Assembly (NCBI GenBank): GCA_945862145.1
Contig: CAMAXE010000007.1
Coordinates: forward strand, 62,001-126,000
Source of the DNA: Klebsiella pneumoniae
Lineage (GTDB): Bacteria > Pseudomonadota > Gammaproteobacteria > Pseudomonadales > UBA5518
Direction of reading: 5' to 3'
DNA: 64,000 nt
This document shows positions 17,071 to 26,328 of the stretch, piece by piece; within the stretch, counting starts at the first letter, position 1; each line of letters begins with the position of its first letter. The translations under genes and the position numbers were made by a program. Below the pieces are notes generated by a model that saw only the letters and a list, made by a program, of their open reading frames with translations, was not told the origin of the DNA and made no database searches.

Positions 17071-17583
17071 TTAGTCGATGACACCACAGGCCACACGCGC
17101 ACCGCCGCCGCCGAGCGGCATCGGGTGATCGGCGTGGTTGTCACCGCCCGCGTGAACCATCAGGGCACGACCTTTGAGATCAGCCACCTCGACGCGCGGC
17201 GCGAGCACCGACTGCGTAGCATTACCTCCAGCGTCGACAAAGAGCGGCGGCAGATCGCCCAGGTGGCCATCTCCCCACGGCGCGCCGTGGTGACCGTTCT
17301 TGGCAGGATCGTAGTGGGGACCGGCCGCGAAGGCGGGCACTGTCTTGCCCTCGCTCACACCGGCCGCGCAGCTCGCGTTCTGGTGCAGGTGAAACCCGTG
17401 CAGGCCGGGCTGCAAGCCCGCAAGCGAAGGGGTGAACACCAGCCCATAGGCGGACTCGCTGATTGTGACCGTGCCCACGGCGGCTCCGGTACCGGAGGCG
17501 TCGACGGCATTCAGGGTGACCACCGTGTCGGCGAGGGCCGCGCCCGAGACCAGCGCCAGCGCGAGAGCAACTGCGGTTTTCAT
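17071..17583 (-). CDS. sodC: Cu-Zn superoxide dismutase, periplasmic
   Basis: The 170-residue protein begins with a signal peptide (residues 1-18, ending GAALA). Metal ligands are all present: HLH (65 and 67), bridging His90 in GPHYDP, His99 and His107, Asp110, and copper His144. The Cys72-Cys166 disulfide is also present. It dismutates superoxide in the periplasm. The ATG at 17583 gives the signal peptide; the longer frame upstream runs into the SDR gene and was rejected. It sits between fatty-acid genes without obvious functional link. GAGGATCCTCC-type sequence precedes the start. Confidence 0.93.
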   Translation of the reverse strand: MKTAVALALALVSGAALADTVVTLNAVDASGTGAAVGTVTISESAYGLVFTPSLAGLQPGLHGFHLHQNASCAAGVSEGKTVPAFAAGPHYDPAKNGHHGAPWGDGHLGDLPPLFVDAGGNATQSVLAPRVEVADLKGRALMVHAGGDNHADHPMPLGGGGARVACGVID

Positions 17584-17623
17584 GAGAGGATCCTCCTCGG
17601 AATGTTCCCGTACGGTAGTCCTG

Positions 17624-18541
17624 TCAGAGTTCGATATCGAGCGCTTTCGCGGCATTACCCGCGAACTTGACCGACTGCATGTAGCCTTGAGTGAACTCCT
17701 GTTCGCCGGCGCGCGCATTGATCTGATCGAGCGCCGCCATCACGTTCTCAGGCGTCTGCTGGTCGGGAACCAGGTGGATGCCAAGGGTCTCGCAGGTGTG
17801 CACGCTAGCGTAACCGCCGGCGCCCGCGGCAAGCACCATGCGGTTGGGCGAGTTCTCGGCGCACAGCACCACCAGCCCGGCGGACACAGACGCCGGCGTG
17901 AGCAGGTCGAAGACCTTGGGATCCATCAGACCCTCGGTCATACGGGTGCCGGCGGCAGGCGCAAGCGCGTTCACGCGGATACCGTATTTCTCCCCCTCGA
18001 TCACCAGGGTGTTCATGAACCCCACCAGCGCCATCTTCGCGGCGCCGTAGTTGCTCTGGCCGAAATTGCCGTAGAGACCGCTGGATGACGTGGTCATCAC
18101 GATCCGCCCGTACTGCTGCGCGCGCATGATCTCCCACACAGCCTTGGTGCAATGCACGCTGCCGAACACGTGGACGTCCATCACGGCGCGGAAATCCGCG
18201 ATCTCCATCTTGCTGAAGCTCTTGTCGCGCAGGATGCCGGCGTTGTTCACCAGAATGTCGATGCGGCCCCAGGCGTCCATGGCCTGCGCGACCATCGCCT
18301 GGACTTCCTCGAAGCTGGCAACGTTGGCGCCGTTGGCGATCGCTTCGCCACCCGCGGCGAGTATTTCCTCGACCACTTTCTGTGCGGCCTCGGAGGAGCG
18401 GCCGGTGCCGTCGCGCGCACCGCCAAGATCATTGACCACCACCTTGGCCCCGCGTGAGGCCAGCGCCAGCGCGTGTGTGCGACCAAGGCCTGCGCCCGCG
18501 CCGGTGACAATGGCGACGCGGTTGTCGAAGCGGATGCTCAT
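17624..18541 (-). CDS. SDR family (R)-3-hydroxyacyl-CoA dehydrogenase-like protein
   Basis: The 305-residue short-chain dehydrogenase has TGAGAGLG (13-20), NNAG (99-102), Ser near 153, Tyr165 and Lys169 (SNYGAAK). The glycine motif and the NDLGG stretch following beta-2 match the dehydrogenase domain of peroxisomal multifunctional enzyme 2 (HSD17B4). Length exceeds simple SDRs by a C-terminal extension of about 50 residues, again as in that group. With the MaoC-type hydratase gene immediately upstream it would provide D-specific hydration and oxidation of enoyl-CoA. The substrate is inferred, not seen. Confidence 0.88.
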   Translation of the reverse strand: MSIRFDNRVAIVTGAGAGLGRTHALALASRGAKVVVNDLGGARDGTGRSSEAAQKVVEEILAAGGEAIANGANVASFEEVQAMVAQAMDAWGRIDILVNNAGILRDKSFSKMEIADFRAVMDVHVFGSVHCTKAVWEIMRAQQYGRIVMTTSSSGLYGNFGQSNYGAAKMALVGFMNTLVIEGEKYGIRVNALAPAAGTRMTEGLMDPKVFDLLTPASVSAGLVVLCAENSPNRMVLAAGAGGYASVHTCETLGIHLVPDQQTPENVMAALDQINARAGEQEFTQGYMQSVKFAGNAAKALDIEL

Positions 18542-18569
18542 GCGATTACTCCTTACGGTGAAAGTGGGC

Positions 18570-19031
18570 TCAGCCGGTCATGATCATCGTGAGCCATTGC
18601 GAGACCAGCGCGGGCCGCTGCTCGTTTTCGATCTCGATGGTGATTTCCTGAGTGATGAGAAACTGCTTCGAGGCCTTCTCCTGGAAGCCGACCAATTTGG
18701 CGCGTGCGCGCACGCGGCTGTCGACCTTCACGGGCGCGAGAAAGCGGATCTTGTCGAAGCCGTAGTTGAGACCCATCACGGCGCCTTCCATGCCGATGCC
18801 GAGACCCGTCACCAGATAGGGCAGCAGCGAGAGCGTGAGAAAGCCGTGCGCGATGGTGCCGCCGAAAGGCGTGAGCTTCGCTTTTTCCGGATCCACATGG
18901 ATGAACTGGTGATCGAGGGTGGCATCGGCGAAAGCGTCGATGCGCGACTGATCGATGCGGAACCACTCGGAGACACCGAGTTCGGTGCCGATCAGTCCGG
19001 GCGCGGATTCGCGGGTGAGCGAGACGGGCAT
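18570..19031 (-). CDS. MaoC-like (R)-specific enoyl-CoA hydratase
   Basis: The 153-residue hot-dog protein carries the hydratase-2 motif with Asp40 and His45 (DATLDHQFIHVD) and the downstream GGTIAHGFLTLSLLP helix. It hydrates trans-2-enoyl-CoA to the (R)-3-hydroxy product. The neighbouring SDR (28 bp downstream on the same strand) would oxidise that product. The acyl-CoA dehydrogenase upstream supplies enoyl-CoA. The single-domain form resembles PhaJ. Spacing on both sides is under 30 bp, so this is one operon. Confidence 0.9.
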   Translation of the reverse strand: MPVSLTRESAPGLIGTELGVSEWFRIDQSRIDAFADATLDHQFIHVDPEKAKLTPFGGTIAHGFLTLSLLPYLVTGLGIGMEGAVMGLNYGFDKIRFLAPVKVDSRVRARAKLVGFQEKASKQFLITQEITIEIENEQRPALVSQWLTMIMTG

Positions 19032-19047
19032 GGGATGTATTCCTTGT

Positions 19048-20265
19048 TCAGAGGTATCGCTTTAGTTCCTTGCGGGCCACCACCATGCGGTGCACCGCAT
19101 CGGGCCCGTCGGCAAAGCGGAGCGTGCGCACTGCGGCATAGAGGCCGGCGAGCGGCGTGTCCTGCGATACGCCCACGCCGCCGTGCATCTGCATGGCTTC
19201 GTCGATCACCGACAGCGCCACGTTGGGCGCCACGGTCTTGATCATCGAAATGAAATGCTGCGATTCCTGCACGCCGACGTTGTCCATCATCCAGGCCGTC
19301 TTCAGGCACAGCAGGCGCGTCATCTCGATGTCCATCCGCGCCTTGGCGATGATGTCGTAGTTGGCGCCCAGCTTGACCAGCGGTTTGCCGAAAGCGCTGC
19401 GGCTCATGCCGCGACGGCACAGCAGCTCAAGGGCCTTTTCGGCCTGCCCGACGGCGCGCATGCAGTGGTGGATGCGCCCCGGCCCGAGACGCCCTTGCGC
19501 CACTTCGAAGCCGCGTCCCTCGCCAACGATGATGTTCTCCTGCGGCACGCGCACGTTACTGAAGCGCATGTGCATGTGGCCGTGCGGCGCGTCGTCCTTG
19601 CCGAAGACGGTCATCGGCCGCAGGATCTCTATGCCGGGCGTGTCCATGGGCACGAGTATCTGCGAGTGCTGCTGGTGGCGCGGCGCGGTGCTGCTGGTCT
19701 TCACCATCACGATCAGAATGCGGCAGCGCGGATCGCCCGCGCCCGAGATCCAGTGCTTCTCACCGTTGATGACCCATTCGCCGCCTTCAAGCACCGCTGA
19801 GGCGCTGATGTTGGTGGCATCCGAGGAGGCGACGTCAGGCTCGGTCATCACATAGGCGGAGCGTATCTCGCCGGCAAGCAGTGGTTTCAGCCAGCGCACC
19901 TGCTGTGCCGGCGAGCCGTAGCGCGCGAGCACTTCCATGTTGCCGGTATCCGGCGCGCTGCAGTTGAACACCTCCGGCGCAAGACGCGACTTGCCGGTTT
20001 CCTCGGCGATGTAGGCGTATTCCACGGTCGAGAGGCCGTGACCTTCGCCGTCATGCCCGGTGAGGAAGAAATTCCACAGGCCGCGCTCGCGGGCCTTGGC
20101 CTTCAGGCCTTCGAGGATCTCGGTCTGCCGCGCCGTAAAGGCCCAGCGGTCTTCGCGATCGATTTCCTGCTCGTACTCGTGCTCGAGCGGCAGGACTTCC
20201 TGATCGATAAAGCGTTTGACCTCATCGAGTATGGGGCGCAGCCGCTCGGTGATTCCCAAATCCAT
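19048..20265 (-). CDS. Acyl-CoA dehydrogenase, ACAD10/ACAD11-like
   Basis: The 405-residue protein contains NCSAPDTGNMEVL, EPDVASSDATNI and a C-terminal ADGPDAVHR in place of the usual GTNE. Asp389 in GPDAVHR would serve as the base, as reported for the ACAD11 group. ACAD10/11 act on long or 4-hydroxy acyl-CoAs in mammals; the bacterial substrate is unknown. The start at 20265 (MDLGITERLR) fits the family, and the longer upstream frame overlaps the next gene's 3-prime end without need. It is in the minus-strand operon with two further dehydrogenases. Confidence 0.9.
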   Translation of the reverse strand: MDLGITERLRPILDEVKRFIDQEVLPLEHEYEQEIDREDRWAFTARQTEILEGLKAKARERGLWNFFLTGHDGEGHGLSTVEYAYIAEETGKSRLAPEVFNCSAPDTGNMEVLARYGSPAQQVRWLKPLLAGEIRSAYVMTEPDVASSDATNISASAVLEGGEWVINGEKHWISGAGDPRCRILIVMVKTSSTAPRHQQHSQILVPMDTPGIEILRPMTVFGKDDAPHGHMHMRFSNVRVPQENIIVGEGRGFEVAQGRLGPGRIHHCMRAVGQAEKALELLCRRGMSRSAFGKPLVKLGANYDIIAKARMDIEMTRLLCLKTAWMMDNVGVQESQHFISMIKTVAPNVALSVIDEAMQMHGGVGVSQDTPLAGLYAAVRTLRFADGPDAVHRMVVARKELKRYL

Positions 20266-20290
20266 GTGCAGTGTCTCCGGTGAATGCCAC

Positions 20291-21430
20291 TCAGTAGCCG
20301 GCCAGGGTGGCGTAACGGTTGGTGTGGTAGTAGGCATCGCCCATCAGCATGCGCAGCGCGGCGGCGCGCTTTATGAAGAAGCCGATCTCGAAGTCATCGG
20401 TCATGCCGATACCGCCGTGCATCTGCACCGCTTCGTTCACCGCGAGCGTGGCGGTGTCGGTGGCGCGGGCCTTGGCGAGGCTGGCAGCGGCAGCAAGCTC
20501 CGCATCCGGCCGATCTGCTTCCCGAAGCGCCCCAAGCACGGCAGAACGCGCCAGTTCGAGCTCACAGAAAAGCGTGGCGGCGCGATGCTGCAGACCCTGG
20601 AACTCGCCGATGATTTTGCCGAACTGCTTGCGCTGGCGCAGATAATCAAGCGTGCGCTCGAAGGCCTCAGTGGCCACGCCCAGCAACTCGGCAGCCGCAC
20701 AACTGCGTGCCACATTGAGCGCACGCTCCAGCGGCGCGAACCCGCCATCGAGCGGCCCCAGCAAGGCCTCCGGGCCCAGCCGCACGGCCTGGAACGTGAC
20801 GGTGGCGGCATTGCGCGAATCGACCATTGCATTGCGCTCGACCACCACGCCCGGGGCACCCGCATCGACGAGAAACAGCGAGATGCCGTGTGCCTCACCC
20901 GCGGCGCCGCTCGTACGCGCCACCACGATCAAGGTGTCTGCCACGTGTGCATCCAGCACGAAACGCTTTTCGCCCTCGAGCACGAAACCCTCCGCCGTGG
21001 CGGTGGCGCGCGCGGTGATGGCGAGCGGATCATGGCGCGCGGATTCTTCCAGCGCGAGCGCGAGAATGCATTCACCAGCGGCCACGCGCGGCAGCAGCGC
21101 GGCTTTCTGCGCTGCGCTCGCGGCGTGGTTCAGCACGGTCACGCCGAGCACGGCGGTAGCGAGAAACGGCGAGGCGCACAGCGTGCGACCCATCTGCTCG
21201 CAGAGAATGCCGGCACCCATATGGGAGAAGCCGAGTCCACCATGCGCCTCAGGCACCAGCAACCCCGTCCAGCCCATCTCGGCCATGCGGGCCCAGAGCG
21301 CGCGTGAGAAGCCATCGGCATTAGCGCTATCACGCAAACCGCGCAACGCCGAGACCGGGGATTCGGCGCGCAGGAATTCCTGTGCCGCTTCAAGAAGCAT
21401 GCGTTCGTCGTCGTTGTAGGCGAGCGACAT
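20291..21430 (-). CDS. Acyl-CoA dehydrogenase family protein, probably non-catalytic partner subunit
   Basis: This 379-residue protein has the family fold (GGLGFSHMGAGILCEQMG, FVLEGEKRFVLDA, LRQRKQFGK, QMHGGIGMTDD) but ends in MGDAYYHTNRYATLAGY with no GTNE-type catalytic glutamate. The EPxAGSD-type segment is replaced by LALEESARHDP. In the alpha2-beta2 acyl-CoA dehydrogenases of steroid side-chain degradation one subunit lacks the base and the partner supplies it. The immediately upstream gene (21459-22655) encodes a dehydrogenase with the base intact. The heteromeric arrangement is inference from pairing. Confidence 0.85.
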   Translation of the reverse strand: MSLAYNDDERMLLEAAQEFLRAESPVSALRGLRDSANADGFSRALWARMAEMGWTGLLVPEAHGGLGFSHMGAGILCEQMGRTLCASPFLATAVLGVTVLNHAASAAQKAALLPRVAAGECILALALEESARHDPLAITARATATAEGFVLEGEKRFVLDAHVADTLIVVARTSGAAGEAHGISLFLVDAGAPGVVVERNAMVDSRNAATVTFQAVRLGPEALLGPLDGGFAPLERALNVARSCAAAELLGVATEAFERTLDYLRQRKQFGKIIGEFQGLQHRAATLFCELELARSAVLGALREADRPDAELAAAASLAKARATDTATLAVNEAVQMHGGIGMTDDFEIGFFIKRAAALRMLMGDAYYHTNRYATLAGY

Positions 21431-21458
21431 ATGTGTGTATTCCCTTGTCTGTTTTTGC

Positions 21459-22655
21459 TCAGCCCGGCAGGCCGAGGATCCGCTTGGCGATGACGTTCAG
21501 CTGCACCTCAGAGGTGCCGCCCTCGATGGAGTTGCCCTTGCTGCGTAGCCAGGAGCGGGCCACGAGGCCATCGTCGAAAGCGGCACCTTCCCAGCCGAGC
21601 GCATCACTGCCGTGAATGGATACCAGCAACTCCTGCCGGCGCTTGTTCAGCTCGGTGCCGTAGTACTTCAGCATGGAAGAGGCGGCTCCGGTGCCAACGC
21701 CGGCGCGGGCCTCGTCGCGCAAGCGCTCGAGCGTGAGGCCGAAGGCGGCGGCGTCCATTTCGAGGCGTGCGATGTCGCCCCGCAGCCCGGGCTCCGCGAG
21801 TTTGCCGTGCTCGAGGCCGATGCGACGCACCGCGATATCCGCCGGTGCTACCTGACCGGCGCCCGTCACGCCGAAGAGCCGGCTGATCATCTCGCGCTCG
21901 TGGGTGAGCAGGTACTTGGCGATGTCCCAACCGCGATTCAGCTCGCCTACGAGTTGGGCTTTGGGCACGCGCACGTTGTCGAAGAAGGTCTCGCAGAACG
22001 GTGAGGCGCCGCTGATCAGGCGGATGGGGCGGGTGCTGACACCGGGGCTCTGCATGTCGAAGAGCACGAAGCTGATGCCCTGATGCTTGGCTGCGGTGAA
22101 GTCCGTGCGCACCAGGCAGAAAATCCAGTCGGCCTTGTCGGCGTAGGAAGTCCAGACTTTTTGGCCGTTCACGAGGAAATAATCGCCCATGTCCTCGGCG
22201 CGGGTCTGCAGGCCCGCGAGATCGGAGCCGGCGTTCGGCTCGCTGTAGCCCTGACACCAGCGGATCTCGCCGCGCACGATGGGCGGCAGGAACTGCGCTT
22301 TCTGCTCGTGGCTGCCGTATTTCAGCAGTGCCGGTCCAAGCATGGAGATGCCGAAACTGTCGAGCGGGTTGCGCGCGCGGATGCGCTGCAGTTCCAGGGC
22401 GAGCACCTTGGCCTGCGCGTGGTCGAGTCCAGCGCCCCCGTACTCGCGGGGCCAGGTGGGCGCAGTCCAGCCGCGCTCGGCCATACGCATCAGCCATAGG
22501 CGCTGTTCATCGCCGGAGAACACGCAGTTGCGGCCACCCCAGCAGATATCGGCGTCGGTCATGACATCGCCGCTGGGCGCGAATCGCATGGCGTCCGGAC
22601 AGTTCTGCACCAGCCAGTCGCGGGTCTCGAGGCGGAAGGAATCGAGCGGATCCAT
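21459..22655 (-). CDS. Acyl-CoA dehydrogenase, catalytic subunit of the pair
   Basis: The 398-residue protein has GYSEPNAGSDLAG, KVWTSYADKADW and a C-terminal IEGGTSEVQ with catalytic Glu383. The N-terminal half, with APTWPREYGGAGLD, matches the FadE subgroup used for bulky or ring-bearing acyl-CoAs. It is the first gene of the minus-strand run reaching at least to 18570. The divergent tesB gene begins 101 bp away, so that gap should hold both promoters. Substrate is not predictable beyond non-simple acyl-CoA. Confidence 0.9.
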   Translation of the reverse strand: MDPLDSFRLETRDWLVQNCPDAMRFAPSGDVMTDADICWGGRNCVFSGDEQRLWLMRMAERGWTAPTWPREYGGAGLDHAQAKVLALELQRIRARNPLDSFGISMLGPALLKYGSHEQKAQFLPPIVRGEIRWCQGYSEPNAGSDLAGLQTRAEDMGDYFLVNGQKVWTSYADKADWIFCLVRTDFTAAKHQGISFVLFDMQSPGVSTRPIRLISGASPFCETFFDNVRVPKAQLVGELNRGWDIAKYLLTHEREMISRLFGVTGAGQVAPADIAVRRIGLEHGKLAEPGLRGDIARLEMDAAAFGLTLERLRDEARAGVGTGAASSMLKYYGTELNKRRQELLVSIHGSDALGWEGAAFDDGLVARSWLRSKGNSIEGGTSEVQLNVIAKRILGLPG

Positions 22656-22756
22656 CGAGGTTTGCTCTCTGTAATGCGGGCTGCGGAAAGCCGTGGAAAT
22701 CTACACGATCAGCACGGGTGCTACCATTGCCGCCGTTGTACCGGGAGTCACGCGTC

Positions 22757-23623
22757 GTGGAAGAATCACTGAAAACCCTGCTCGCGCGGCTGCACCTGGA
22801 ACAACAGGACACGCTGCGTTTCATCGGCACGAGCCCACAGGGCAAGCACAAGCGTGTCTACGGCGGGCAGGTGCTGGCGCAGGCGATGAACGCGGCCACA
22901 CGTACGGTCGATCCGGCGCGGCGCGTGCACTCACTCCACGCGTACTTCCTGCGTCCCGGCAACCCGGCCGAGCCGATCATCTACGAGGTGGATCCGCTGC
23001 GCGATGGCAGGGGCTTCAGCACGCGCGCCGTGGTGGCTCGGCAAGGCGGGCGGGCGATCTTCAACGCGTCGCTGTCGTTCCAGCTGCCGGAATCCGGACT
23101 GGAGCACCAGGACCCGATGCCCGAGGTGCCCCCGCCGGAGTCACTGGAGAGCGATTTCGACTTCTACAGCGCACTCGCGGAGCGGCACCCCGAGCGCTAT
23201 CAAAAACCCAACCGCTGGGCGATGGACTACCGGATGATCGATCGGGCGGATCCGCTGGAACACGCCCCCATGCCGGCACGCTGCAGGCTGTGGATGCGGG
23301 CCTGCGGGCCGGTGCCGGATGTGCCCGGCATACACCACACACTGCTCGCCTACATGTCCGACAACTACCTGATCGCCACCGGGCTGATGCCACATGGCAT
23401 GGGCTACGACAATCCGCGCCTGCAGACGGCCAGCCTCGATCATGCCCTTTGGTTCTATGGTGATTTCCGCGCCGATGAGTGGCTGTACTACGACATTGCG
23501 AGCGCGCGCGCGGGCGGCGGACGGGACTTCAACGTGGGCCGCATCTTCACGCGCGAGGGCCGCCTGGTGGCAACCGCCGCGCAAGAGGGATTGATACGCC
23601 TCATCGCAGACGGCAGCAGCTGA
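22757..23623 (+). CDS. tesB: Acyl-CoA thioesterase II (TesB)
   Basis: The 288-residue double hot-dog protein matches TesB in length (about 286) and motifs: VYGGQVLAQA near the N-terminus, SLHAYFLRPG, and C-terminal SLDHALWF with the catalytic Asp and ATAAQEGLIR with the catalytic Gln. It hydrolyses acyl-CoA to free acid and CoA, relieving CoA sequestration. I chose the GTG at 22757 (VEESLKTLLARL), preceded by GGGAG, because it aligns with the TesB N-terminus; an in-frame GTG at 22718 is an alternative. Its stop overlaps the next start as TGATG. Confidence 0.9.
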   Translation: MEESLKTLLARLHLEQQDTLRFIGTSPQGKHKRVYGGQVLAQAMNAATRTVDPARRVHSLHAYFLRPGNPAEPIIYEVDPLRDGRGFSTRAVVARQGGRAIFNASLSFQLPESGLEHQDPMPEVPPPESLESDFDFYSALAERHPERYQKPNRWAMDYRMIDRADPLEHAPMPARCRLWMRACGPVPDVPGIHHTLLAYMSDNYLIATGLMPHGMGYDNPRLQTASLDHALWFYGDFRADEWLYYDIASARAGGGRDFNVGRIFTREGRLVATAAQEGLIRLIADGSS

Positions 23624-24684
23624 TGGCGCCACACACCCTGGCGATCCACGCCGGCCCCGAGACACGCGAGCGCCTGCTCGACGAAGGCCTCAAGCCCGAA
23701 CAATTCAGTCTGCTGGTGGGGGCCTCGGGAGGGGCGAAGTGGCTCGTGCTGGCGGCGCTGGATCGCGTGCTGTTCCCGTGGCTGATGCAGGGCCGCAGCA
23801 CGCCACTCGCCTGCGTGGGATCTTCGATCGGGGCGTGGCGCCATCTCTGCCTGGCGCAGGACGATCCCGCGGCCGCCACCGCGCGTTTCGAGCGCGCCTA
23901 TATCGAACAATGCTACGAATCACGGCCCTCCCCCGAACACGTGAGCGCCGTCTCACGGGGGATCCTGCAAGCGTTGCTGGGGCCGGATGGCGCGGGCCGG
24001 GTGAGCACACACCCGCTGCTGCGCACGCATATCGTGGCCGCGCGCGCTCGGGCGCCGTGGCGCGTCTCGTCGAGATCCGCGCTGCTTGCGGCAGCCACGG
24101 CAACGGCACTCGGCAATCTATTGCACCGCGGCACGCTTGAGGTATCGCTGGAGCGGGGCTGTTTTCACACGGGTGATGCGGCGGGGGCGCTGCGCTTTCC
24201 GCGGCTGGGCACGCGTTATCTTGCGCTCAACGAAGCAAACGTCGCCGACGCCGCGATGGCGAGCGGCTCCATACCGCTCGTATCCGCGGGTGTGAAAACA
24301 CTCCTGCCCGGCGAGGTGTTCTGGGACGGTGGCATGACCGATTACCACTTCGAGCCGGGGCTTTCGGGGCACGAAGGGCTGGTGCTATACCCGCACTTCT
24401 ATCCGTATTTCGCGCCGGGCTGGTTCGATAAAGCCCTGCCCTGGCGACGGCGGCGCGCGGAGGCGTGGCCCGGGCTCGTGCTGATGTGTCCGACGCGGGA
24501 GTTCGTACGTTCCCTGCCGGGTGGGCGCGTGCCGGAGCGCGGTGATTTCAGCCGTTTCCCCACCGAAGAACGCCAACGGCGCTGGCGCCAAGCAAGCGCC
24601 GCGGCGCAACAGATCGCGGACGCGTTCGCGGAACTTGCCTCGGGACGCGGGCTGGAGAAAGCACTGGCGGCGGGCAAACAGTGA
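23623..24684 (+). CDS. Patatin-like phospholipase family protein
   Basis: The 353-residue protein has the oxyanion-loop-like GASGGAKW (33-40), the nucleophile motif GSSIG with Ser68, and the catalytic Asp235 in WDGGMTD, the Ser-Asp dyad of patatins. No signal peptide is present, so it probably acts on intracellular acyl lipids or acyl-thioesters. It overlaps the tesB stop codon and is co-translated with it, suggesting a shared role in acyl-group turnover. Substrate specificity is unknown. Confidence 0.82.
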   Translation: MAPHTLAIHAGPETRERLLDEGLKPEQFSLLVGASGGAKWLVLAALDRVLFPWLMQGRSTPLACVGSSIGAWRHLCLAQDDPAAATARFERAYIEQCYESRPSPEHVSAVSRGILQALLGPDGAGRVSTHPLLRTHIVAARARAPWRVSSRSALLAAATATALGNLLHRGTLEVSLERGCFHTGDAAGALRFPRLGTRYLALNEANVADAAMASGSIPLVSAGVKTLLPGEVFWDGGMTDYHFEPGLSGHEGLVLYPHFYPYFAPGWFDKALPWRRRRAEAWPGLVLMCPTREFVRSLPGGRVPERGDFSRFPTEERQRRWRQASAAAQQIADAFAELASGRGLEKALAAGKQ

Positions 24685-24747
24685 GGCGATTGCCGGCGCT
24701 GCTACGGCATTGCTCCACTGCGCCGCAACACTGAGCGAGGGACCAGC

Positions 24748-26316
24748 ATGAACGGAGCCGAAGCGCTGCTGCGCACACTGCTCGATGCCGGCGTCGAGGT
24801 CTGCTTCACCAATCCCGGGACCTCCGAGATGCACTTCGTGGCAGCGCTGGACCGCGTGCCGGGGATGCGCTGCGTGCTCGGCCTCTTCGAGGGTGTGGTG
24901 ACAGGCGCGGCAGACGGCTACGCCCGCATTGCGCGCAAACCCGCCGCCACGCTGCTGCACCTGGGACCCGGCCTTGGCAACGGGCTCGCCAACCTGCACA
25001 ACGCGCGCAAGGCCGAGGTGCCGATGCTGAACATCGTGGGCGACCACGCCACCTGGCACCTGCAGTACGACACGCCGCTCACCTCCGACGTTGCCGCCGT
25101 GGCGCAGCCGATGTCGCACTGGGTGTACAGCTCAGCCTCCAGCGAAGAAGTGGCCGCGGATGCCGCGCGTGGGCTCGCGGTGGCGTTGAGCGCGCCGGGG
25201 CATGTGGCCACGCTGATACTGCCAGCCAACGTGTCCTGGAGCGAGACGGTTTCCGGGCCGGCCAGATTGCCGGCCGTGCGCGGGCCGCAGCGGGTCGACG
25301 ATGCGCAGATCGAGGCGGCGGCAATGGCATTGCGGGCGGGGGAGCCGGCCATGATCCTGCTCGGTGGGCATATCGACGACGCGCAGCTCGAGGCGGCCGG
25401 TCGCATCGCGGCGCATACCGGCGCAAGGCTCGCGGTCGAGACCTTTCCCGCGCGCATGCCGGTCGGCGAAGGGCACGCGGCATTCGAGAAAATCCCCTAC
25501 CTCGCGGAGTTCGCGATCGAGCACCTGAAGACGGTGCGGGAGATACTGCTGGTGGGCGCGCGTCCACCCGCCTCGTTTTTTGCTTATCCGGGTTTGCCGA
25601 GCGAGCTCGCCGACCCCGATTGCAGGCTGCGCGTACTGGCCGGGGCGGAGGATGACCGGCTGGATGCGCTGCAGCGCCTGGCAGAGATGCTCGGCGCCAC
25701 CAGCACAGAACCCCACCGAAATCGCTACACACCACCCGCGTTAGCGACGAGTGGCCCCAACACGACCACCACCGTGGCCGACACCATCGCCGCGCTGCTG
25801 CCGACAGGCGCGATCGTGGCCGATGAGAGCATCACTTGCGGCTTCGAGATTTTCGGGCGCTGCGGTCGCGCGCGGGCCCATGAGTGGATCATCGAGACCG
25901 GCGGTTCCATCGGCTGGGGCCTGCCAGCGGCAACCGGCGCGGCGGTGGCAGCACCTGAGCGCAAGGTAGTGTGCCTGGAGGGCGACGGGAGTGCGATGTA
26001 CACCATCCAGGCGCTGTGGACGATGGCGCGGGAGAATCTGGACATCACCGTGGTGATCTTCGCCAACCGTGATTACGCGATCCTGCAGCTGGAGTTCCGG
26101 CGGGTGGGCGCCACCGCCATGGGTGAGCGAGCGCGCAACATGATGCACATCGGCAAGCCGGATATCGATTTCGTGGCGCTGGCGCACTCACTCGGTATGA
26201 CTGCCGAGCGTGCAGCGGATGCGGCAAGCTTTGCAGCAGCATTCGCGGGCGCCATGCGCACACGCGGCCCGCATCTGATCGAGGTGACGATGCCCTCGAG
26301 CGAGCCAACAGGCTGA
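24748..26316 (+). CDS. Acetolactate-synthase-like thiamine diphosphate enzyme
   Basis: This 522-residue ThDP enzyme has the activating Glu48 in LFEGVVTGAADGYAR, a central domain (about 190-320) and the ThDP-binding motif GDGSAMYT (412-419) closing with Asn440. The family converts 2-keto acids, and members labelled acetolactate synthase large subunit often have other activities. No regulatory small subunit (ilvN) or branched-chain gene is adjacent, and a true AHAS would usually be longer (about 550-590). Decarboxylase or carboligase on another keto acid or acyl-CoA is equally possible. It lies 63 bp after the patatin gene. Confidence 0.85.
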   Translation: MNGAEALLRTLLDAGVEVCFTNPGTSEMHFVAALDRVPGMRCVLGLFEGVVTGAADGYARIARKPAATLLHLGPGLGNGLANLHNARKAEVPMLNIVGDHATWHLQYDTPLTSDVAAVAQPMSHWVYSSASSEEVAADAARGLAVALSAPGHVATLILPANVSWSETVSGPARLPAVRGPQRVDDAQIEAAAMALRAGEPAMILLGGHIDDAQLEAAGRIAAHTGARLAVETFPARMPVGEGHAAFEKIPYLAEFAIEHLKTVREILLVGARPPASFFAYPGLPSELADPDCRLRVLAGAEDDRLDALQRLAEMLGATSTEPHRNRYTPPALATSGPNTTTTVADTIAALLPTGAIVADESITCGFEIFGRCGRARAHEWIIETGGSIGWGLPAATGAAVAAPERKVVCLEGDGSAMYTIQALWTMARENLDITVVIFANRDYAILQLEFRRVGATAMGERARNMMHIGKPDIDFVALAHSLGMTAERAADAASFAAAFAGAMRTRGPHLIEVTMPSSEPTG

Positions 26317-26328
26317 CAGTGGTCGAAC

